This document shows, piece after piece, positions 52,337-62,063 of a DNA stretch of 64,000 bases; positions within the stretch are counted from its first letter, which is position 1; the number at the start of each line of letters is the position of its first letter. This stretch comes from Blattabacterium cuenoti (GTDB lineage Bacteria; Bacteroidota; Bacteroidia; Flavobacteriales; Blattabacteriaceae), in contig NZ_CP059190.1 of assembly GCF_014251555.1 (NCBI RefSeq), positions 205,377 to 269,376 of the forward strand, written 5' to 3'. Below the pieces are notes generated by a model. The model was not told the DNA's origin, made no database searches, and saw only the letters and a program-made list of their open reading frames with translations. Made by a program: the position numbers and the translations under genes.

Positions 52337-53839
52337 ATGAAGAGAATAGTTTTTTATATTGTACTTAGCAGTATAATGAGTTCAATCATAACCATTGCTG
52401 CATATAAACAATACACTAAAGAAGATCCTTTTCTTTTTCCATATACATCATCTTTGGCCAAAACAAGGTTAACCTCATCAGATTCTTCTTCATTGGTTAG
52501 TTCTGCAGGATTACCTGATTTTACCAGAGTTGTAGAAAAAACAATCCATGCAGTAGTTAATGTAAAAAATTATTCAAAAAAATATAGTAATCAATTTGAT
52601 CCATTTGATTTCTTTTTTGGATTTCCTGATGATTTTGAAAATAGAGGAAAAAAACCTCAAAGAAATGACCTTCCTGGACTTCATGGATCAGGAGTCATCA
52701 TATCACCTGATGGATATATTGTAACGAATAACCATGTGATCAAAGACGCAGAAAAAATTGAAATTACTCTTAATGATCAAAAAACTTATAGAGCTAAGTT
52801 GATAGGAACAGATCCTAGCACGGATATAGCGTTATTAAAAATAAGTGATAAAAATTTACCTTTTATTTATTTTTCAGATTCTAATAAAGTGCAGGTAGGA
52901 GAATGGGTTTTGGCGATAGGAAATCCTTTTGATTTAAACTCAACAGTCACAGCAGGTATCATCAGTGCAAAAAATAGAAGTTTAGGAATATTAAGAGGAG
53001 AAACACAATCAGCTATTGAATCTTTTTTTCAAACAGATGCAGCTGTCAATCCTGGAAATAGTGGAGGAGCTTTAATTAATACCAATGGAGAGTTGATTGG
53101 AATTAATACAGCTATTTCTTCATCTTCAGGAAATTTTATAGGATATAGTTTTGCTGCCCCTTCTAATTTAGTAGCAAAAGTTATACAGGATATAAAAAAA
53201 TATGGAACAGTACAACGTGCATATTTAGGAGTTAGAGGAATGGATCTTTCTAGAACAGAATACTTAAAAGCTTACAATAAAGAAACACATCAAAACATAA
53301 AACCACAACAAGGATTTTTAATAGGAGAAGTATTTGATAGAAGTGGAGCTGCAGATGCAGGTCTTAAAAAAGGAGATATCATAAAAAGCATAGACGAAAA
53401 ATTAATACAAAATATTGCAGATTTATCATTTATTGTGGGAACAAAACATCCAGGTGATAAAGTTAAAGTAAATATTATACGTAACGGACAGAAAAAATCT
53501 TTTAAAGTAACGTTAAAAGATTTGCAAGGAAGAACAAAAATAAGAAATAGAGAGGAAATTAGTCCATCTGAATTATTAGGCGCAACATTTGAACCACTTA
53601 GTCAAGAGTATAAAAAAGATTTTGGCATTGATTATGGAATTAGAATAAGAGAAATTCGAACAGGTCGTTTAAGTTCTATAGGGATGGAAGAAGGAGACAT
53701 TATTTTATCTATTAATGGAAAAAAAATGAAAAAACCTAATGATGTTGATCGCGTTTTAAAAAAATACTCAGGAGATGTTACTATCAAATCTATTAAACAA
53801 AATGGACAAGTATATATAGCAGGATTTGAAATGAATTAA
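52337..53839 (+). CDS. degP: periplasmic serine endoprotease/chaperone DegP (HtrA/Do family)
   Basis: Envelope quality-control protease. The 500 residues have an N-terminal hydrophobic signal/anchor (IVFYIVLSSIMSSIITIAA). The trypsin-like domain has its triad in VTNNHVIKDA (His), STDIALLKIS (Asp) and VNPGNSGGALIN (Ser), followed by two PDZ domains (~290-395 and ~415-500) containing GAADAGLKKGDIIKSID and LSSIGMEEGDIILSIN. Full length and catalytically intact. Its stop shares TTAA with the convergent permease. Confidence 0.96.
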   Translation: MKRIVFYIVLSSIMSSIITIAAYKQYTKEDPFLFPYTSSLAKTRLTSSDSSSLVSSAGLPDFTRVVEKTIHAVVNVKNYSKKYSNQFDPFDFFFGFPDDFENRGKKPQRNDLPGLHGSGVIISPDGYIVTNNHVIKDAEKIEITLNDQKTYRAKLIGTDPSTDIALLKISDKNLPFIYFSDSNKVQVGEWVLAIGNPFDLNSTVTAGIISAKNRSLGILRGETQSAIESFFQTDAAVNPGNSGGALINTNGELIGINTAISSSSGNFIGYSFAAPSNLVAKVIQDIKKYGTVQRAYLGVRGMDLSRTEYLKAYNKETHQNIKPQQGFLIGEVFDRSGAADAGLKKGDIIKSIDEKLIQNIADLSFIVGTKHPGDKVKVNIIRNGQKKSFKVTLKDLQGRTKIRNREEISPSELLGATFEPLSQEYKKDFGIDYGIRIREIRTGRLSSIGMEEGDIILSINGKKMKKPNDVDRVLKKYSGDVTIKSIKQNGQVYIAGFEMN

Positions 53840-54912
53840 TTATTCCAATAAAAAAACAATGTAATTATTCCGAAAATTACATTCGGTAACCAAACAGATA
53901 AATAAGAAGGAATATAATCCTTTGTGGAATATATTTTTGTAACTTCCATGAAAAAAATATAAAAGACAGCTAATATAACCCCTATAATCAGATTATAACC
54001 TATTTCACTTTTTTTTCTTTTTGAAGATAGAGATAATCCTAAAATAGTGAATATAAAAGTGGAAAAAGGTAAACTTGTTCTTTGATAATATTCATTTAAA
54101 TGGATGTTGACATTTCGATTTCTTTTTTCTATGTTTATAAATTTTTTCAATTCAGAAATATTCATAGTTTCTGCTATGTATTCTTCCGGCAAAAGTTCTT
54201 CAGGAGTAAAGGAAAATTTCTTGATTTTATAATCACCTTTAATAAAAAAATCATGATTTTTTTTTATTGTAGTCTCTCTGTAATCAGACAAAACGTATAT
54301 TCTATTTTTTTTGTACCAAAAAATATTTTCAGATTTTAGAATATATATTAATTTTTTTCCATAAAATTTTTGATAAACAAACTCTTTCCCTATATTTTCT
54401 TTTTTTGAAAAATTTCTAATAAAAATATATTCATTCTTTGAAATTTGAGTGCTTATCGTTTGATTTTTTTCGTATTTCTTTTTATATTTTGGACTCAATA
54501 AATATTGATAATGAAATTGGTTTTTTTTTTTGTTAGCCATAGGCAGAAAATAATAGTTTATTACTAAGGCTACAATTCCTATCATGAAAGCTGATATTAA
54601 ATAAGGAATAGTTAATCTGTTAAAACTTATTCCACTTGACAGAATAGCCATAATTTCTGAATTCTTTTCTAATTTAGATGTGAAAAAAATAACAGATAAA
54701 AAAACGGAAATAGGAGAAAAAGTATTAGCTAACCATATGGACCAAAAAGGATAATAAAAAATTAAAGCTTTTTTAATTGATCCTTGATTGTTTTCCAAAC
54801 GATGCATACGTTGAGATATATCTATGACTATAGATAGCAATTGCAGAGAAATAGTAATAAATATAAAAGTCAACAAAAGATTACGAATAATATAACGATC
54901 AAGAATTTTCAT
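53836..54912 (-). CDS. LptF/LptG family permease (YjgP/YjgQ)
   Basis: Membrane subunit of the LPS export ABC transporter. The 358 residues start MKILDRYIIRNLLLTFIFITISL. Helices lie at ~10-35, 55-80 and 95-120, a periplasmic jellyroll-like beta region spans ~140-260, and the family's C-terminal segment YYQRTSLPFSTFIFTILGLSLSS precedes two more helices. I start at the ATG ending at 54912, a 4-bp ATGA overlap with tgt. Whether it is LptF or LptG cannot be told. Confidence 0.9.
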   Translation of the reverse strand: MKILDRYIIRNLLLTFIFITISLQLLSIVIDISQRMHRLENNQGSIKKALIFYYPFWSIWLANTFSPISVFLSVIFFTSKLEKNSEIMAILSSGISFNRLTIPYLISAFMIGIVALVINYYFLPMANKKKNQFHYQYLLSPKYKKKYEKNQTISTQISKNEYIFIRNFSKKENIGKEFVYQKFYGKKLIYILKSENIFWYKKNRIYVLSDYRETTIKKNHDFFIKGDYKIKKFSFTPEELLPEEYIAETMNISELKKFINIEKRNRNVNIHLNEYYQRTSLPFSTFIFTILGLSLSSKRKKSEIGYNLIIGVILAVFYIFFMEVTKIYSTKDYIPSYLSVWLPNVIFGIITLFFYWNN

Positions 54913-56033
54913 AAACGTTCTTTTAATAAAGGAATTACCGATTTTTTCCAAGAATAAAATTGATCATGCATAATATGAACTCTTGCTTGTTTAATTAAAT
55001 TGGAGTAAAAAGATAGGTTATGTATAGAGGCTATTTCTTTTGCCAAATTATCTCTGGATAGAAAAAGGTGTCTTACATAAGATTTGCTATATAATTGATC
55101 TACACAAGAATTTCCGAATTCATCTAAACAGGAAAAATCTTTTTCCCATTTTTTATTTTTTATATTCATAATCCCTTTCCATGTAAATAACATTCCGTGA
55201 CGTCCATTTCTTGTAGGAATAACACAATCAAACATATCTATACCAAGAGAGATTCCTTCCAAAATATCGACAGGATTTCCTACTCCCATTAAATACCTGG
55301 GTTTTTTTTTAGGTAAAATATCTGTCAACAAATCAGTGATATTGTGTGTTTGTTCTTTCTCTTCTCCTAAACTTAATCCACCTATAGCATAACCTTCAGC
55401 TTCTAACAAGCAGATTTCTTCTGCAGAAAATCTTCTTAAATCCGGATAAATACTTCCTTGAACAATAGGGAAAAAACTTTGTTTGTAATTATATATTTCT
55501 GGATTTTTTTGTAAATAGGAACAACATTTTTTTAACCAAAGATGCGTTTTTTCTAGAGATTTTTTAGCTTCTTGATGACTACAAGGAAAAGGTGTACAAT
55601 CGTCAAAAGCCATAATAATATCTCCGCCAATGAAACGTTGAATCTCCATTGATTTTTCTGGAGAAAAAAAATGATAAGATCCATTTATTATCGATTTAAA
55701 TATTACTCCATCTTCTGTGATTTTATTCAATTTTCTCATAGAAAAAATTTGAAATCCTCCACTATCCGTTAATATAGATTCGTTCCAACTCATAAAAGAA
55801 TGAATCCCACCTGCTTTATGGAATACTTCAATTCCGGGTTGTAAATATAAATGATAAGTATTTCCAAGAATTATTTTTGATATTTTATTTATCTCATGTA
55901 TTGGAACAGTTTTAACATAGCCTTTTGAAGCTACTGGCATAAAAATAGGAGTTTCTATCTCTCCATGATCTGTTTCTAAAATACCAGCCCTTGCTTTAGA
56001 AAGACAATCCGTTTTGATTAAATTAAATTTCAT
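54909..56033 (-). CDS. tgt: tRNA-guanine transglycosylase
   Basis: Exchanges G34 for preQ1 in tRNAs with GUN anticodons. From the ATG ending at 56033 the protein is 374 residues, starting MKFNLIKTDCLSKARAG. Active-site elements are LTDSGGFQIFSM (general Asp), GGLSLGEEKE and the nucleophile Asp in MFDCVIPTRNGRHGMLFT. The usual zinc motif CxCxxC before the final His is not there: the region reads GNSCVDQLYSKSYVRHLF and only SIHNL remains. QueE is encoded at 10.3 kb. An upstream ATG at 56090 adds 19 atypical residues. Confidence 0.94.
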   Translation of the reverse strand: MKFNLIKTDCLSKARAGILETDHGEIETPIFMPVASKGYVKTVPIHEINKISKIILGNTYHLYLQPGIEVFHKAGGIHSFMSWNESILTDSGGFQIFSMRKLNKITEDGVIFKSIINGSYHFFSPEKSMEIQRFIGGDIIMAFDDCTPFPCSHQEAKKSLEKTHLWLKKCCSYLQKNPEIYNYKQSFFPIVQGSIYPDLRRFSAEEICLLEAEGYAIGGLSLGEEKEQTHNITDLLTDILPKKKPRYLMGVGNPVDILEGISLGIDMFDCVIPTRNGRHGMLFTWKGIMNIKNKKWEKDFSCLDEFGNSCVDQLYSKSYVRHLFLSRDNLAKEIASIHNLSFYSNLIKQARVHIMHDQFYSWKKSVIPLLKERL

Positions 56034-56116
56034 TGTGAAAAAATTTTTTTTAAATTCTAATGAAAGATGCAACATATACTGATAAAACATAATTTAGTTC
56101 TACCTAAATTTTCTGC

Positions 56117-56129
56117 AAAAAAAAAAAAA
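56117..56129 (+). repeat. 13-base A tract running into the rsmH start codon
   Basis: Thirteen consecutive A residues, the last being the A of the rsmH ATG. It occupies the place of the ribosome binding site. Such tracts are prone to slippage in sequencing, replication and transcription. Confidence 0.8.
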
Positions 56130-57043
56130 TGAGTTTTCAACACTTTTACTATCATCATGAGCCAGTTCTTCTAAAAGAAAGCATAGAAAATTTAATCACA
56201 GATCGAAATGGAATTTATATAGATGCAACATTTGGTGGAGGAGGACATTCTTATGCTATTTTAAAAAAATTAAATAAAGGAGGAACTTTAATAGCTTTTG
56301 ACCAGGATAAAGAATCTATAAAAAGGAATTTTATTAAAGATAAACGTTTTCATCTATTTCACAATAATTTTATTCATATACGTGATATTTTGAATCAAAA
56401 TCATATCGAAAAAGTATCAGGAATATTAGCTGATTTAGGTCTTTCATCTTTACAAATAGACAATCCTGAAAGAGGATTTTCAAATCAATTAAATTGTCCT
56501 TTAGACATGAGAATGAATCAGGATTCTACTTATTCTGCTCAAAATGTTCTTAACGAATGTTCAAAAAAAGAGTTATTTCATATATTTTATGAATATGGAG
56601 AATTTAAAAAAGCAAAAAAAATTGTGGAAAAAATACTCAAAAAACGTTTTCAAAAAAAAATTACTACTACTTTGGATTTAATTAATCTTTTTTTTATTCA
56701 TGGATCTTTTAAAAAAAGAAAAAGATTTCTTGCTAGACTTTTCCAATCGATACGAATAGAAGTGAATAATGAAATAAATATTTTAAAGGATTTTTTATTA
56801 AAATCTTCTCAAGTTATCCGACCAGGAGGTAGAATAGCTATAATTTCATATCATTCTCTTGAAGATAGAATCACAAAATATTTTTTCAAAAAGGGAATTT
56901 TAATAAATAAAATTAACTTAAAATCTCTTCCATTCAGAATGATACATAAAAAAGTAATTAAACCAAGCCTTCAGGAGATCATAAGGAATCCAAGATCCCG
57001 AAGTGCTAGATTAAGAATAGCAGAAAAAATAATAATAAAATAA
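56129..57043 (+). CDS. rsmH: 16S rRNA (cytosine(1402)-N4)-methyltransferase
   Basis: SAM-dependent m4C1402 methylation (mraW). The 304-residue product starts HHEPVLLKESIENL and has DATFGGGGHSYAIL, the LADLGLSSLQIDNPERGFS signature, LDMRMNQ, IRIEVNNEINIL and PGGRIAIISYHSLEDRITKYFF. Length is typical. It is the first gene of the division/cell-wall cluster; the mraZ gene that usually precedes it is missing and tgt lies there on the other strand. Confidence 0.96.
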   Translation: MSFQHFYYHHEPVLLKESIENLITDRNGIYIDATFGGGGHSYAILKKLNKGGTLIAFDQDKESIKRNFIKDKRFHLFHNNFIHIRDILNQNHIEKVSGILADLGLSSLQIDNPERGFSNQLNCPLDMRMNQDSTYSAQNVLNECSKKELFHIFYEYGEFKKAKKIVEKILKKRFQKKITTTLDLINLFFIHGSFKKRKRFLARLFQSIRIEVNNEINILKDFLLKSSQVIRPGGRIAIISYHSLEDRITKYFFKKGILINKINLKSLPFRMIHKKVIKPSLQEIIRNPRSRSARLRIAEKIIIK

Positions 57044-57047
57044 AAAC

Positions 57048-57389
57048 ATGAAAACAAATATCAAAGATATCCTGAAAGGAAAATTCTTAGTCAAAGAAGA
57101 TGCTTACCGTAGTTGGAAATTCATTTTTTTTATGACTGTTCTATCTTTAATCAGCATTACTAGCTCACATATGATGGACAGAAAAATTAGAAAAATAACT
57201 AAAATTAGTGAAGAAATTAAAGAATTAAAATCTGAATATGCAAATATACATAGTAAATGTATGAAAATGCAATTATCTTCTTTTATCAGAAAAAAATTGG
57301 TGAATCGATTAAAACATTTAGAGGAACCTCCATACGAGTTAATCTTAGAAAATCAACAAGAAAAAGAGATGGATACAAGAAGAAAATAA
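57048..57389 (+). CDS. ftsL: FtsL-like division protein
   Basis: 113 residues. A basic cytoplasmic N-terminus, one membrane helix (FIFFMTVLSLISITSSHMM) and a periplasmic coiled coil (KIRKITKISEEIKELKSEY). Size, topology and the position between rsmH and the FtsI-type transpeptidase match FtsL. Sequence conservation in this family is low, so the call rests on context. Four-bp and 3-bp gaps to its neighbours. Confidence 0.8.
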   Translation: MKTNIKDILKGKFLVKEDAYRSWKFIFFMTVLSLISITSSHMMDRKIRKITKISEEIKELKSEYANIHSKCMKMQLSSFIRKKLVNRLKHLEEPPYELILENQQEKEMDTRRK

Positions 57390-57392
57390 AGG

Positions 57393-59366
57393 ATGAAACG
57401 AGAAAGATATATTTTATTATATAAATCTTACTTAATTGGTTTTTTATTCATCTTTATTGCTGCGTTAATTATTTTCAACTTGTTCTATATTCAAAATTAT
57501 TCAGAAGGATACAAAAAATCTGTTATAGAAAAAACGATTAGAACTAATTTAATTAAGGCTAAACGTGGAAACATTTATGCATCAGATAGCAGTATTTTAG
57601 CTATGTCTGTCATCAGATATGATATTCACATTGATTTTAGATCCATATCTGAAAAATTATTTCAAGAAAACATTTATTCTTTATGTAATTCATTGGAATC
57701 TTTGTTTAAAAAACCAAAATTTTTTTTCTATAAAAAATTTCAGTATGAAAAAAAAAAGGGAAATAGATATTTTTTGTTAGCAAAAAATTTAGATTATCCA
57801 CATTTCAAGATATTACGAAATCTTCCCATTTTCAATAAAGGACAAATCAGAGGTGGTTTTATTGTAGAAAAAAAAATATGCAGAGTTCATACATTGGAAA
57901 ATATTGGAAAAAGAACATTAGGATATGATGATCATAGAGGAAAAGTCGGACTAGAAGGAGCCTTTAGTAAATATTTGAAAGGAAAAGATGGAAAAAGGTT
58001 AGAACAACGTATCAGTTCTAAAATATGGAAACCATTAAAATCAGGAAATGAAATAGATCCAGAAAATGGAAAAGATGTTTATTCGACTATAGATATATAT
58101 TTGCAAGATATAGCTTATCATGCATTGCTTCAAGAATTATCCATTTCTAAAGCAGATCATGGATGTGTTATTCTTATGGATGTCAAAAGTGGAGAAATTC
58201 CTGCTATGATTAATCTAGAAAAAACCAAAAAAAATACTTACGAAGATTTAAGAAATTTTGCAGTATGGGAAGGAAGTGAACCAGGTTCCACGTTTAAAAC
58301 CATGGCTATTCTTGCTGCTCTAGAAGATAAAAAAATAGATCTTGATATGATTATCAATATAAAAGGTGGAGTCATGAAATTAAGAGGAAAAAAAATACGC
58401 GATAGTCACTATAGTGGATATGCAGAAATGAATCCAAAACAAATTTTGGAATTATCTTCAAATGTAGGAATAGCAAAAATTATTTATGAAAATTATAAAA
58501 AAAATCCAGAAAAATTCATAGGGCACTTATGCAAATGGAAATTAGATAAAAAAATAGGAATAGATATTCCAGGTGAAAGCATGCCTTTCATTCCAAAACC
58601 TGGAAAAAAGAATTGGAGTAGCATAACATTACCATGGATGACTTTTGGATATAATATCAAACTAACTCCTTTACAAATACTTACTTTTTATAATGCTATA
58701 GCTAATCAAGGTAAAATGATTAAACCTTTATTTATTAGAGAAATAAAACATCATGGAAAAAGCATAAAAAAATATACAAAACCTATCGTAATGAATCCTT
58801 CTATAGCTGAAAAGTCTTCTCTCGTCAAAATTAAAAATATGTTAGAAGGTGTCGTGAAAAATGGAACAGCTAAAAAATATTATAATCCAGAATACCCCTA
58901 TGCAGGAAAAACTGGAACAACACAGTTAAACTACTGGATAAAAGGAAAACCTTTATCTTATAATAGTTCTTTTGTAGGATACTTTCCTGCTAAAAATCCA
59001 AAATATTCTTGTATTGTAGTCATTTCAAAACCAGAAAAAGGATATTACGGAATTGAAGTAGCAGTTCCTGTATTTGACAAGATAGCTAAATCTATTTATC
59101 CCAGAATAGTAAAAAAAACATTTTTCGAAAAAAAAGAAAACCAAGAAGATTTTTTTAAAAAGATTAGAGAATCAAAAAATTTTTTTGTTGACAAATCAAT
59201 CATGCCTAATGTCATATCTTTTCCTGGAAAAGAAATTATTCCTATTCTAGAAAATAGAGGTTTTAACATTCGATATCAAGGAATTGGAAAAGTTATTACT
59301 CAATCTGTTCAACCAGGAAATAAATTAAAAAAAAATCAAATGATATTTCTTAAACTAGAAGAATGA
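57393..59366 (+). CDS. ftsI: FtsI-type penicillin-binding protein (septal transpeptidase) with C-terminal PASTA domain
   Basis: Crosslinks septal peptidoglycan. The 657 residues show one N-terminal helix (FLFIFIAALIIFNLFYIQ) and a pedestal domain with KRGNIYASD. The transpeptidase domain has the SxxK motif STFK (in EGSEPGSTFKTMAIL), SSN and KTG (YAGKTGTTQLNYW). A C-terminal PASTA-like domain follows (~605-657, FPGKEIIPILENRGFNIRYQ). A PASTA-bearing FtsI is usual in Bacteroidota. Confidence 0.95.
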   Translation: MKRERYILLYKSYLIGFLFIFIAALIIFNLFYIQNYSEGYKKSVIEKTIRTNLIKAKRGNIYASDSSILAMSVIRYDIHIDFRSISEKLFQENIYSLCNSLESLFKKPKFFFYKKFQYEKKKGNRYFLLAKNLDYPHFKILRNLPIFNKGQIRGGFIVEKKICRVHTLENIGKRTLGYDDHRGKVGLEGAFSKYLKGKDGKRLEQRISSKIWKPLKSGNEIDPENGKDVYSTIDIYLQDIAYHALLQELSISKADHGCVILMDVKSGEIPAMINLEKTKKNTYEDLRNFAVWEGSEPGSTFKTMAILAALEDKKIDLDMIINIKGGVMKLRGKKIRDSHYSGYAEMNPKQILELSSNVGIAKIIYENYKKNPEKFIGHLCKWKLDKKIGIDIPGESMPFIPKPGKKNWSSITLPWMTFGYNIKLTPLQILTFYNAIANQGKMIKPLFIREIKHHGKSIKKYTKPIVMNPSIAEKSSLVKIKNMLEGVVKNGTAKKYYNPEYPYAGKTGTTQLNYWIKGKPLSYNSSFVGYFPAKNPKYSCIVVISKPEKGYYGIEVAVPVFDKIAKSIYPRIVKKTFFEKKENQEDFFKKIRESKNFFVDKSIMPNVISFPGKEIIPILENRGFNIRYQGIGKVITQSVQPGNKLKKNQMIFLKLEE

Positions 59367-60871
59367 AAATGAAAAAGAGATTAAAAGATATTTTAAAAAA
59401 AGTAGATGTGTTAAAAATAATAGAAAGAAATATATCTAAATTGATAGAAGGAATTTCTATGAATTCTAAAATCATACAACCAAATATGATTTTTGTGGCT
59501 AAAAAAGGAAAAATAACAGATGGACATGAATTTATTATAGAAGCCATACAAAACGGGGCTAATACTATAGTTTGTGAAAAAATTCCTTCTTTTATTCATC
59601 AACATATTACCTATATACTTGTTGAAGATTCTATGGAGGCTTTAGGAATTATATCTTCCAATTTCTATGATCATCCTACAAAAAAAATAAAATTAATAGG
59701 AGTTACGGGGACAAATGGAAAAACCTCTGTAGCAACGATACTTCATCAATTATTTTCTAAAATGGGAGAGAAAAATATCCTAATTTCTACCATGGGGATC
59801 AAAATATTATCTAAAATATATACGACTACACATACAACTCCAAATATTATTGAAATCAATAAATATTTAAATCTATCAATCCGTAAAGGATGCAAATATG
59901 CTTTTATGGAAGTGAGTTCACATGGAATTCATCAAAAAAGAATTGCAGGATTATTATTTCAAGGAGGGATTTTTACTAATATAACACATGATCACTTAGA
60001 TTATCATGAATCTTTTGATCATTATCTATCTACTAAAAAGTTTTTTTTTGAAAATTTATCTAAGAAAGCTTTTGCATTAATAAATTCAGATGATAAAAAT
60101 TCGTATAAAATCATAAAAAATATTTTATCTAAAACCTATTTTTACGGTTTTAAAAAAAATGCAAATTTCAAAATTCAAATTTTGAAAAAAAGTATTAATG
60201 GAAGTCAATTACTTATTGATCGTCATCAAATTTTTACTCATTTAATCGGAACATTTAATGTTTACAATCTATTAGCCAGCTACGCTACAGCCATTTTGCT
60301 AGGGAAAAAGAAAGATGATATTCTGAAAAAAATAAAAAATATAAAACCTATCAGAGGGCGTTTTGAACAATTTGTATCCAATTCAGGAATTCGTGTCATT
60401 GTAGATTATGCTCATAATCCAAATGGATTAAAAACTGTTTTAAATACTCTTAAAGAAATCAAAAAAAATGATGAAAAACTAATTTGTGTTGTAGGTTGTG
60501 GAGGAAATAGAGATATAAAAAAACGTCCTTTAATGGGAAAAATTGTTTCTGAAACATGTGATGTATCTATTTTTACATCCGATAATCCTAGAGAAGAGAA
60601 TATGGAAAAAATATTAGTTGATATGAAAAATTTTAAATCATATCTCAATAAAGAATTTATTTTAACTTTTGTAAACCGAAAAGAAGCTATTCAAACCGCA
60701 ATTCAAATTGCGAAAAAAAAAGATATTGTTCTGATTGCTGGAAAAGGACATGAAACTTATCAAGAAATAAAAGGAATACGTTTTCCTTTTGATGATATGA
60801 AAGTAGCTCGAGATTTATTAAAAACTTATGATCAATTGAAATGTTGTTGTGTGAAAAATGAAATAAGATGA
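59363..60871 (+). CDS. murE: UDP-N-acetylmuramoyl-L-alanyl-D-glutamate--2,6-diaminopimelate ligase
   Basis: Adds meso-DAP to the peptidoglycan stem. The 502 residues have the ATP loop GVTGTNGKTSVATIL, EVSSHGIHQKRIAGL, NITHDHLDYH and DYAHNPNGLK. The DNPR motif (TSDNPREE) marks meso-DAP rather than L-Lys specificity. Length is normal. It overlaps ftsI and mraY by 4 bp each, indicating translational coupling. Confidence 0.96.
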   Translation: MKMKKRLKDILKKVDVLKIIERNISKLIEGISMNSKIIQPNMIFVAKKGKITDGHEFIIEAIQNGANTIVCEKIPSFIHQHITYILVEDSMEALGIISSNFYDHPTKKIKLIGVTGTNGKTSVATILHQLFSKMGEKNILISTMGIKILSKIYTTTHTTPNIIEINKYLNLSIRKGCKYAFMEVSSHGIHQKRIAGLLFQGGIFTNITHDHLDYHESFDHYLSTKKFFFENLSKKAFALINSDDKNSYKIIKNILSKTYFYGFKKNANFKIQILKKSINGSQLLIDRHQIFTHLIGTFNVYNLLASYATAILLGKKKDDILKKIKNIKPIRGRFEQFVSNSGIRVIVDYAHNPNGLKTVLNTLKEIKKNDEKLICVVGCGGNRDIKKRPLMGKIVSETCDVSIFTSDNPREENMEKILVDMKNFKSYLNKEFILTFVNRKEAIQTAIQIAKKKDIVLIAGKGHETYQEIKGIRFPFDDMKVARDLLKTYDQLKCCCVKNEIR

Positions 60872-62061
60872 TGATTGATCATTTTTTTAAATACTTAATT
60901 CGTATCTATTTTTTGATTAATATCAATTCTGTTTTTTTCAGAGCTGTAATAGCTTTTTTTTTATCGTTTTGTTTAGCATTGGTTTTTTATAAAAAAATTA
61001 TATACTGGAATTATAGAAAAAAAAATAGCATAGGAGAACATATACGAAATCTTGGACTCATTGGACAAAAAGAAAAAGAAGGAACTCCAACAATGGGAGG
61101 AATTATAATGATATTTTCCACATTAATTTCTACAATACTTTTCTCTTCTTTGAAGAATATATATGTACTTATGTTGATTATGACAACATTGTGTATGGGT
61201 AGTATTGGATTTGTAGATGATTATATTAAAATAAAATATAACAAAAAAGGACTTAGTATAATGGGAAAAATATTAGGTCAGATTCTATTAGGACTTTTTA
61301 TTGGAAGCACTATGTATTTTTTTAATACAAATGTTTCTATTCAAAAAATAGATTCAAATTTTTTGGTTAAAAAAGAACATGGTTTCAAGACCACTCTTCC
61401 CATTTTTTCTAGTCATAAGAATGAATTTGATTATGCTTATCTTTTAAGTTGGTATAATAAAAAATGGAAAAAATATACTTGGATTGTTTTTATTCCTATG
61501 GTGATTTTCATTATGACATTTTTATCCAACGGAGCTAATTTAACCGATGGAATAGACGGATTAACAGCCGGAATTTCTTTTATTATTTTTGCTACTTTAT
61601 CTTTATTATCTATCATATCAAGTAATAAAATATATTCATCCCATCTTCATTTTATATATATTCCTCATCTAGATGAAATAACCATATTCTCTTTTTCTTT
61701 TCTAGGAGCTTTAATAAGTTTTCTTTGGTACAATACCTATCCGGCTCAAATTTTCATGGGAGATACTGGAAGTCTAACTATAGGAGGAGTTATAGCGACT
61801 CTAGCTATTATAAACAGAAAAGAATTAATATTACCTATTTTATGTGGAATTTTTTTTATAGAAAATATTTCTGTCATAATACAAGTATTGTATTTTAGAT
61901 ATTCTAAAAAAAAATATGGAATAGGAAAAAAAATTTTTCTCATGGCTCCTTTGCATCATCATTTTCAAAAACTAGGATATCATGAAAATAAAATTTTCAA
62001 TCGTTTTATCATTATACAAATGATACTTTCTATGTTAGTATTGATTTTATTAATTATATAA
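60868..62061 (+). CDS. mraY: phospho-N-acetylmuramoyl-pentapeptide-transferase
   Basis: Polytopic enzyme making lipid I. The 397 residues carry about ten helices, with GTPTMGGIIMI, GFVDDYIKI, LTDGIDGLTAG (catalytic Asp region), IFMGDTGSLTIGG, and the His-rich MAPLHHHFQKLGY. It is longer than the E. coli enzyme (360) because of the insertion around residues 150-205, as in other Bacteroidota. Confidence 0.96.
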   Translation: MMIDHFFKYLIRIYFLININSVFFRAVIAFFLSFCLALVFYKKIIYWNYRKKNSIGEHIRNLGLIGQKEKEGTPTMGGIIMIFSTLISTILFSSLKNIYVLMLIMTTLCMGSIGFVDDYIKIKYNKKGLSIMGKILGQILLGLFIGSTMYFFNTNVSIQKIDSNFLVKKEHGFKTTLPIFSSHKNEFDYAYLLSWYNKKWKKYTWIVFIPMVIFIMTFLSNGANLTDGIDGLTAGISFIIFATLSLLSIISSNKIYSSHLHFIYIPHLDEITIFSFSFLGALISFLWYNTYPAQIFMGDTGSLTIGGVIATLAIINRKELILPILCGIFFIENISVIIQVLYFRYSKKKYGIGKKIFLMAPLHHHFQKLGYHENKIFNRFIIIQMILSMLVLILLII

Positions 62062-62063
62062 CA

